From assembly GCA_030737835.1 (NCBI GenBank), contig CM060850.1, forward strand, positions 23,291,774-23,355,773: a DNA stretch of 64,000 bases, read 5' to 3'. How positions within the stretch are numbered: position 1 is the stretch's first letter; each line of letters starts with the position of its first letter. The translations under genes were made by a program, and so were the position numbers. Of this stretch, positions 58,566 to 64,000 are shown in pieces. The notes under the pieces were generated by a model. That model ran no database searches and was not told the DNA's origin. It was given only the letters and a program-made list of their open reading frames with translations. This DNA is from Acorus gramineus. Lineage: Eukaryota > Streptophyta > Magnoliopsida > Acorales > Acoraceae.

Positions 58566-59489
58566 TGATTATTAATACTTACATGAGTAGAAATAAAATA
58601 AAATTATTTTGAGAAAAACTAATCATATATATATATATATATATTACAAAATAAAAGATTTTTTAAAAAATCTAGATCTTGATTGAAAAAAAAAAGTAAG
58701 GTTGAATGACTCATAATTGATTTGCAAATAACAATAGATCAATTAGGTTATTATGTTTAATTATTTACATTATGCCAAAAATTATATTAAGGTTCTTTTT
58801 GTCATTTTTATTTATTGGTTAAGAACTAACTATAGTTAAGTTTAATTTTGGTTAAAAAAAATAATAGAGGGACACATTTTTTCATTAAGAAAAATTCTAA
58901 TGGTATAAAAATAAATATGTTATTTGTAGTGATGTAAAAATAAATAATATATTTTCAATGGTATGCATGCAAAAAACCTAATTATTATTTTATTTTAAAG
59001 ATTTTCATATTTTTCATTAATTTATTAGAAAATTTGATTATATATAATATTTATAAAATCTAATTATCTATTTAAGATCTTAAAATATGATTAGGAGAAA
59101 AAAAATTTAAAATAATATTAGTCTTTAATAAATTTGTTAGAAAAAAATAAAATAAGATAAGGTTACATACATTTAAAAATTATTTTTAGTATAGAAGTGG
59201 AATACAATGCTAAAATGAGATTTTTGCAGTGGTATACATAAAATTAAAAAAAAAAAAAAAAACCGTCATTCATTCAACTCTTGTTCCTTTTCATTGTTCA
59301 AACGTGGATTAGGGTGTACGAGCATCCATGTTCTAAACCTAAAAACTTGGCTAAAAAATTAGGGGTGAACGCATCTTTGCCAGTTCTAACTCTCAGCGCT
59401 GAAGTACATCGATCAACCGTGAAACTCACTCGAAAAAGCCTTTTCGGTATATCCCCCGATCTCTCTCTCTCTCTCTCTCTTTGCCCACC
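58566..59489. other. Spacer and promoter region of MTA
   Basis: AT-rich DNA with an (AT)n run at about 58627-58645 and an A-run near 59245-59262. A (CT)n tract at about 59460-59480 lies just before the ATG of MTA, typical of a plant 5' leader. No TATA box is clear. Confidence 0.4.
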
Positions 59490-60689
59490 ATGGAATCCCA
59501 ATCGGACGGCGCGGAAGACATCGCCGCCTTGGTCGAGACGCGGCAGCAGCTCCTGGACCGCATTGAGGGCCGTCGGATTGCCCAGCAGGACCTCATATCC
59601 ACCCTCCAAACCCTGGTCCCCGACCTCGTCTCCTCCCTCGACCTCTCCCTCCAGCTCATCTCCGCCTTCAACCGCCGCCCCTTCACCCCCACCCCAAACC
59701 CTAACCCGAACCATAACCCCAACCCCAAACGCAGACGCTCCCCCTCCCGCCTCCCCCAACAACAAACCCTCCCCAACAGCAAACCCTACAACCCTCTCGA
59801 ACCCTCCCGCCGATCGGACGGCGCCGGGGACAAGCCGCCCCAGTCCGACGGAGACAGGCTCTCCGTCGTCCGCACGTTGGTCGCCGTCGCCCTCCTCGAG
59901 CGGGTCCCGTTTTCGGTCGTCGATGCGGCATGGATAGCAAGAAAGCTCGATGCGGACTCATCCGTGACCGATGCCGAGAGGTCCGCGCTGGTTAAGCTCG
60001 GCCGGGACTCCGGACCCGCCGTGGCTGTCGAGGCGGCCCTACGCGCGATCGCGGCCGACACCGCCGCGATCGAGCTGGAGGAGCTTGTTCTTGGCGGGAA
60101 GAGTCGTTTGACGGTCGTCAGGATCGACCGCCACCGCCTCCTTAAGGAGCTGCCGGAGACCCCCCAGAACCCTCTGTTGGCCGGGCCGGATGCGAAGCCC
60201 GCGAATGAGGGTCCGACGCCCGGGACAGAAACTCCGAGGCGCCCGGACATGTGGCCGGGGGATCCCCACCACATGATGTTCCCGAGGGTGGTGGGCCCGA
60301 GGGGGATGATGAGGCCCGTGGGGGTGGTGCCACGGGCCACGGCGCCTTTGAAGCTGGGGACGGAGGAGGATGACATAAAGGAACTGGAGTCTCTGCTGAA
60401 CAAGAAGACTTTCAAGGAGTTGCAGAAGTCAAAGACGGGGGAGGAATTGCTCGATCTCATCCACCGCCCCACTGCCAAAGAAACCGCCGTTGCTGCAAAG
60501 GTATAGTTTTTTTTTCATATTTTTTATTAGATGCTGTTGCTGTTGTTTGATGTTTGAGAGTTCTCTTTGTTGTCCTTCTAAATTTTACAGTTCAAGACGA
60601 AAGGTGGTTCTCAGCTGAAGGAGTACTGCACAGCACTTACTAAAGAGGATTGTCGGCATCAGTTGAGTTCTTACATTGCATGTGAGAAG
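59490..60689 (+). CDS. MTA: mRNA N6-adenosine methyltransferase catalytic subunit MTA (METTL3 orthologue), first two exons
   Basis: Exon 1 is 59490-60500 (337 codons) and exon 2 is 60591-60689 (33 codons), both phase 0 with GT-AG borders. The ATG at 59490 sits in the good context CCCACCATGG. The frame reads a leader helix (DLVSSLDLSLQLISAFNRRP), a Pro/Asn-rich linker and VVRTLVAVALLERVPFSVVD. It then reads RHRLLKELPE, and near the end LESLLNKKTFKELQKSKTGE and ELLDLIHRPTAKE. The last two match plant MTA almost word for word. Exon 2 starts the first CCCH zinc finger (Cys 350, 358, 368); its His must be in exon 3. MTA pairs with MTB and writes m6A on mRNA in the nucleus, and its loss is embryo-lethal in Arabidopsis. 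The methyltransferase domain lies beyond the window. Intron 2 runs from 60690 to at least 64000 and is full of transposons. The CT-rich leader before the ATG fits a housekeeping plant promoter. Confidence 0.93.
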
Positions 60690-60728
60690 GTCAGTTTGAA
60701 ATTTATGAAACCTTTTTTTTCTATGTTT

Positions 60729-63165
60729 TAATGTTTTTTTATTGGAAAATATGGCAGTATGTCATTAAAAATGAACATATGTCCCTTGAACAAAGGAAAC
60801 GAGGAATCTCCATTTAAAACAGGCTAAATCAATAAAACCAAGCGCTTCCAATGCAATGCATCCTGGAAGGGCCTTAAATCCCACAGTAATATTCCCCTTT
60901 TAGCTCATCCTTGTGATGTTGCTGGTTGTAGTAGTTGCAGCTGTAATATTCATAAATTGTCATTGATTGTCATTGAAACATGAACACACAGTGCAATTAT
61001 ATGTCGACCTTTCTTGCCCTTTTCTCTGCATCTGACCTTTATCAACATTGATTATTTGGAAGTAATTGCCATTTTTCTAATGAAAATGTTGGAGCAATCA
61101 TATTGATCAGAATGCATTGAACAAAAGGAGAAGAGGGATCTCCATACAAAGTTACATAAAAGGAAGAGAAGGAAACAAAAGAAGGCTCTGGAAGGCTTAA
61201 AATCAGTTCTTAAGATAACTTATGCGAACAACTCATTAGGCGTGCATCCACGTCTAAGATTGAATGAAGGCATGAACTAAGGTTAGAGGAAATGGCCGCC
61301 CAAGTGTTCATGTAGATCCTCTTGTATTGGAAAACACATTCATTGTGCGCTAGCCAAATGTTCCAACAAACTGCATGAGGAATGAGTCATTGGAATTTCG
61401 CAAGATTCCTTCGATCACTATGCTTGCACCTCTTATGAAACCATATCCATGTCATTGAGGTCGCTAAATGAGCAATTATACCCCAAGGCCCCACCAATCT
61501 CATTCAAATTTGACCACTAAATGGCTACCCAAAGATGCTCCCTTGCTTCATCCTCCCACCGCATAGCTCACAAGCATAGTTCAAAACCATGTGCGGACCG
61601 CATGTGCGGTGGGGTCTGCACATGGCATATGCGGCCGCATGTACCGAACATGCGGTCGCACATAGGGTAAGGCAACCGTTCAAACCCCTGTTCGAACCCC
61701 TTGAACTGAATTCGAACGTCTTCGAATTGCATTTGAACGGCTTTCGAACAGTATGTTGCCGTTCGAGTTACCATTCGAACGACAATCCAAACTCAGAGGA
61801 AGGTTTTACCGTTCGAAGTCAGTTCAAACTGAACTTCGAATGCCCTCTTACTGTTCGAAATCAGTTCAAACTGAATTCGAATATGCTCCGCATATGGGAT
61901 GGAATGTGCGCTCGGGGGCGCACATCAGCATGCGCGGTCTCACTTCAAACCATGCTCACAAGTATTATTGTCTTTTGTGCCCATTTCAACTGTCTTTGAT
62001 TAGAGCCATATCAAGGGTAAGAAGCCACATGAAGCAACAACTCTTTAAGGGGCAAGCGCACCCTAAATAAGGGTCTCATATAAAATGGATGATTGGATGG
62101 AATGTCAAGGGGATGCTTATTGAGCTTGCGGTAAAACGTTTTTATAGGTAATTTTGAATGTGGTTCCAACTTCCAAACCACCGAATTCTCTTCTTCAAAA
62201 TTAAATTCCACCTCTTGAAGAACCACAAAGAGAGAAGTCAACTTTGTTAATTCAATGCCATTTAAATCCCTTTGAAGTCGGGGGACCAAATGATGGTATT
62301 ATCACATGTGAAAGAGTTGCTAATGAGATCGTTCTCATCTAAAGCACCCTAAAAAGATTTGGTAAGAAGAGTCGTAGAATCATCATGAAGCCATCTATCC
62401 TTCCAAAACCTGTTTCCGGAACGAAATTGAATATCTTCTTGAAGAACATTTGCCATCTCAAGAATATTCTTCACCTCATAGAGAGAGCAACTCTAGATTG
62501 AGGATTCACCGAAAATCTAGTGCACCCCAAATGGTATTTCGCATGAATATCTCTAGTCCAAAGAGTCTCTGGTTCCGCAATTAGCCTCCACAAATATTTT
62601 CCCAATAAGGCTTTGTTCATGTTGCAAAAGTATTAGCACTCCCATCCCCCCTTCCTTCTTGGCTTGACAAACAATAGCCCATTTAACTAAATGGGGCCCC
62701 TTCCCACTCTCCTTATCATTGGCCCATAAGAATCTCCTCCTAATTTTCTCCATTTTATCGAGAATGCCACATAACACTTTGAAGATGGAGAAAAACAAGT
62801 AAAGGGGAAGACTTCTGAGTACTTCTTTTAGAAGGATATTGAATATTGGTATCATCGACATATTGAATATGAGAAATCTGGGAAGCACCTCTAGTAACTT
62901 CTAAGCCATGAATCCAGCCGCATTCCTCCCCCTTCTTGTGAATCATTCTACTAAGCACATTAGCCATAAGAATGAAGATGAGAAGAGATAGATCATCCCC
63001 TAGTCGAAGCCCTTCTCCGTGTAGCCCACCTCATTTCCATTAGCAAGAACAGAGATTAGAACCACACTGATGCATTACTTCAACCACCACAGCCACTTAG
63101 GCAAAGAGCCATAGTCTTCCAACACTTTCCAAAGGATGGGAATGAAACTGTTAAGTCTCATAGTT
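60729..63165 (-). mobile_element. LINE (L1-type) antisense in MTA intron 2
   Basis: Minus-strand frames in several phases give ORF2 order: LEDYGSLPKWLWWLK and NGNEVGYTEKGF (about 63120-63000), then ILMANVLSRMIHKKGEECGW and ISHIQYVDDTN (62967-62755, catalytic YVDD). SLPLYLFFSIFKVLCGILDK, RRRFLWANDKESGKGPHLVK and KKEGGMGVL follow (62888-62553). VPRLQRDLNGIELTKLTSLF and VVWKLEP come last (62289-62011). The left border is unclear: two LINE-tail-like stretches occur, at about 60729-60900 and 61110-61190. The right side is cut by the TRIM-like element at 63166 and may resume beyond the window. It contains a MITE at 61575-61953. Many frame breaks show it is dead. Confidence 0.85.
61575..61953. mobile_element. 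MITE with 9-bp target duplication inside the LINE
   Basis: Perfect flanks gctcacaag occur at 61566-61574 and 61954-61962. The element (379 bp) opens CATAGTTCAAAACCATGTGC and closes CGGTCTCACTTCAAACCAT. The interior contains many short inverted or repeated words such as gtgcggaccgcatgtgcgg and gttcgaa/ttcgaac. A 9-bp duplication suggests Mutator-like, but the inverted ends are weak. Confidence 0.7.
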
Positions 63166-64000
63166 GGTACACATACAAACCTTGGTTGTCAGGGAGGGTT
63201 ATATCAAAGAAAGATATGAGAAAAAGTAGGTCGAGAGGAACTCGAGACTCATTTTATCCCTTAGAACACAATTATCTTTCCTTCCTGTTGCACTGTCATA
63301 AGGGGAGATGTAAAAGCAATGCAAGCATGTCAACCCACCAACAACATAGACCCTGAAGTCCACAACATGATAGGTCGATGCCTTGTCCATTTAATGGGAC
63401 CCAGTTCATTGGTGGAGCTACTCACTTGAAATTTTGCTCACAATGTGGAGCGACCCTCATCCTTGTTAGCTTGTGGATAGAGTTAGAAATCAGTGCAGGG
63501 TGATGATGTAGACAATGACCTCTTCTCACATCCTTTGCCATCCCCCAATGCAGCAGACCGAAAGTTTCACATGACAGTTCCACATTCACATGTGGTACCA
63601 GAGCTGTTGCTTCTCACACCCAACATCTGCTCCTCAAAATTAAATTTGAGTATATGATTGATGACTTCCAGCTAGCGATGCACGTTATCAAGGAGACCAT
63701 AGGAGTCGATGGGGAGGCAGTGTGAGGAAGGGAATGTACACATGCAAACCTTGGTAGTCAGGGAGGGTTATATCAAAGAATGATATGAGAAAAAGTAGGT
63801 CGAGAGGAACTCGAGACTCATTTTATCCCTTAGAACACAATTATCTTTCCTTCCTATTGCACTGTCATAAGGGGAGATGTAAAAGCAATGCAAGTATGTC
63901 AACCCATCAACAACATAGACCCTGAAGTCCACAACATGATAGGTCGATGCCTTGTCCATTTAATGGGACCCAGTTCATTGGTGGAGCTACTCACTTGAAA
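63166..64000 (+). mobile_element. Miniature LTR retroelement (TRIM-like), right LTR cut by window end
   Basis: A direct repeat of 63166-63430 starts again at 63735 and runs to the last base, with an offset of 569 bp and few differences. LTR 1 is read as 63166-63590, ending ccacattcaca. It is followed by TGGTACCAGAGC (63593-63604), one base off the initiator-Met tRNA primer site. Only about 140 bp of interior follow. These end in a purine-rich gaggaagggaa (63724-63734) directly before LTR 2, which starts TGTACACATGC (63735). LTR-PBS-PPT-LTR with no coding interior is the plan of terminal-repeat retrotransposons in miniature. It is inserted in the antisense LINE. Confidence 0.75.

Noticed and set aside
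59690..59730. Telomere-like CCCTAACCC words
   Set aside because: They lie inside the Pro/Asn-rich linker coding region of MTA and are too short and irregular for an interstitial telomere repeat.
59298..60478. Long minus-strand frames opposite MTA exon 1
   Set aside because: They are shadows of a GC-rich coding exon, with no family signature and no splice or promoter support.
1..64000. tRNA, rRNA, snRNA genes or CRISPR arrays
   Set aside because: No cloverleaf-like, conserved rRNA or regularly spaced repeat-spacer structure was seen. The only tRNA-related sequences are retrotransposon primer sites.

Overview
The window is nuclear DNA of a flowering plant. It carries spliced genes with GT-AG introns, plant-type families (a nuclear-speckle RRM protein, oligopeptide transporters of the OPT family, the mRNA m6A methyltransferase MTA, FAR1-related sequences, SAUL1/PUB43-44-type U-box proteins, a class VII receptor-like cytoplasmic kinase), plant copia elements primed by initiator-methionine tRNA, CACTA, hAT, Mutator-like and PIF/Harbinger elements, L1-type LINEs, and a caulimovirus-like insertion. 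The sequence does not tell me the species. Intergenic DNA is AT-rich and dominated by transposon remains. Three genes look intact or probably intact: the RRM gene (1293-6836, +, six exons, 236 aa), an oligopeptide transporter (25630-29855, +, six exons, 750 aa) and the first two exons of MTA (59490-60689, +, continuing beyond the window). Everything else that codes is broken, partial or mobile. Layout: 1-7.8 kb, RRM gene whose 3.7-kb first intron holds an antisense LINE relic and a sense LINE relic, each with long poly-C or poly-G runs. 8.1-15.5 kb, a dispersed repeat present as two direct copies (8401-9805 and 14601-15534) that flank a caulimovirus-like ORF bounded by TA repeats and a FAR1/MULE transposase-like relic. 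15.8-17.5 kb, exons 4-6 of a second OPT transporter on the minus strand with a stop codon in exon 4. 17.8-19.3 kb, a 5'-truncated LINE with a 12-bp target duplication. 19.6-20.4 kb, a GC-rich block between short inverted ends, a candidate Pack-MULE. 20.4-25.2 kb, AT-rich spacer with a LINE scrap and a Mutator-type MITE. 25.6-29.9 kb, the complete OPT gene with a solo LTR in intron 3. 31.1-33.7 kb, a minus-strand relic of a SAUL1-like U-box/ARM protein. 33.9-39.3 kb, AT-rich spacer with MITEs, local duplications and a CACTA deletion derivative. 39.9-44.7 kb, a minus-strand copia element with matching 5-bp target duplications whose gag position is occupied by a GC-rich repeat block. 47-55.6 kb, a receptor-like cytoplasmic kinase pseudogene in pieces, abutted by an internally deleted copia element (itself carrying nested PIF/Harbinger MITEs) and interrupted by a hAT MITE and a third, 5'-truncated copia element. 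56.7-58.6 kb, a Mutator-like MITE with long inverted arms and another MITE. 59.5-64 kb, the start of MTA, with an intron 2 of at least 3.3 kb containing an antisense LINE that carries a Mutator-type MITE and a TRIM-like miniature LTR element. No RNA gene, CRISPR array or prokaryotic-type operon was found. Most of the interest lies in how transposons nest in, break or enlarge genes. No new defence or regulatory system could be supported. The most unusual items are the long open pararetrovirus-like ORF in TA repeats, the gag-less copia with a GC-rich leader, the TRIM-like element in the MTA intron and the nested wreckage of the kinase gene.
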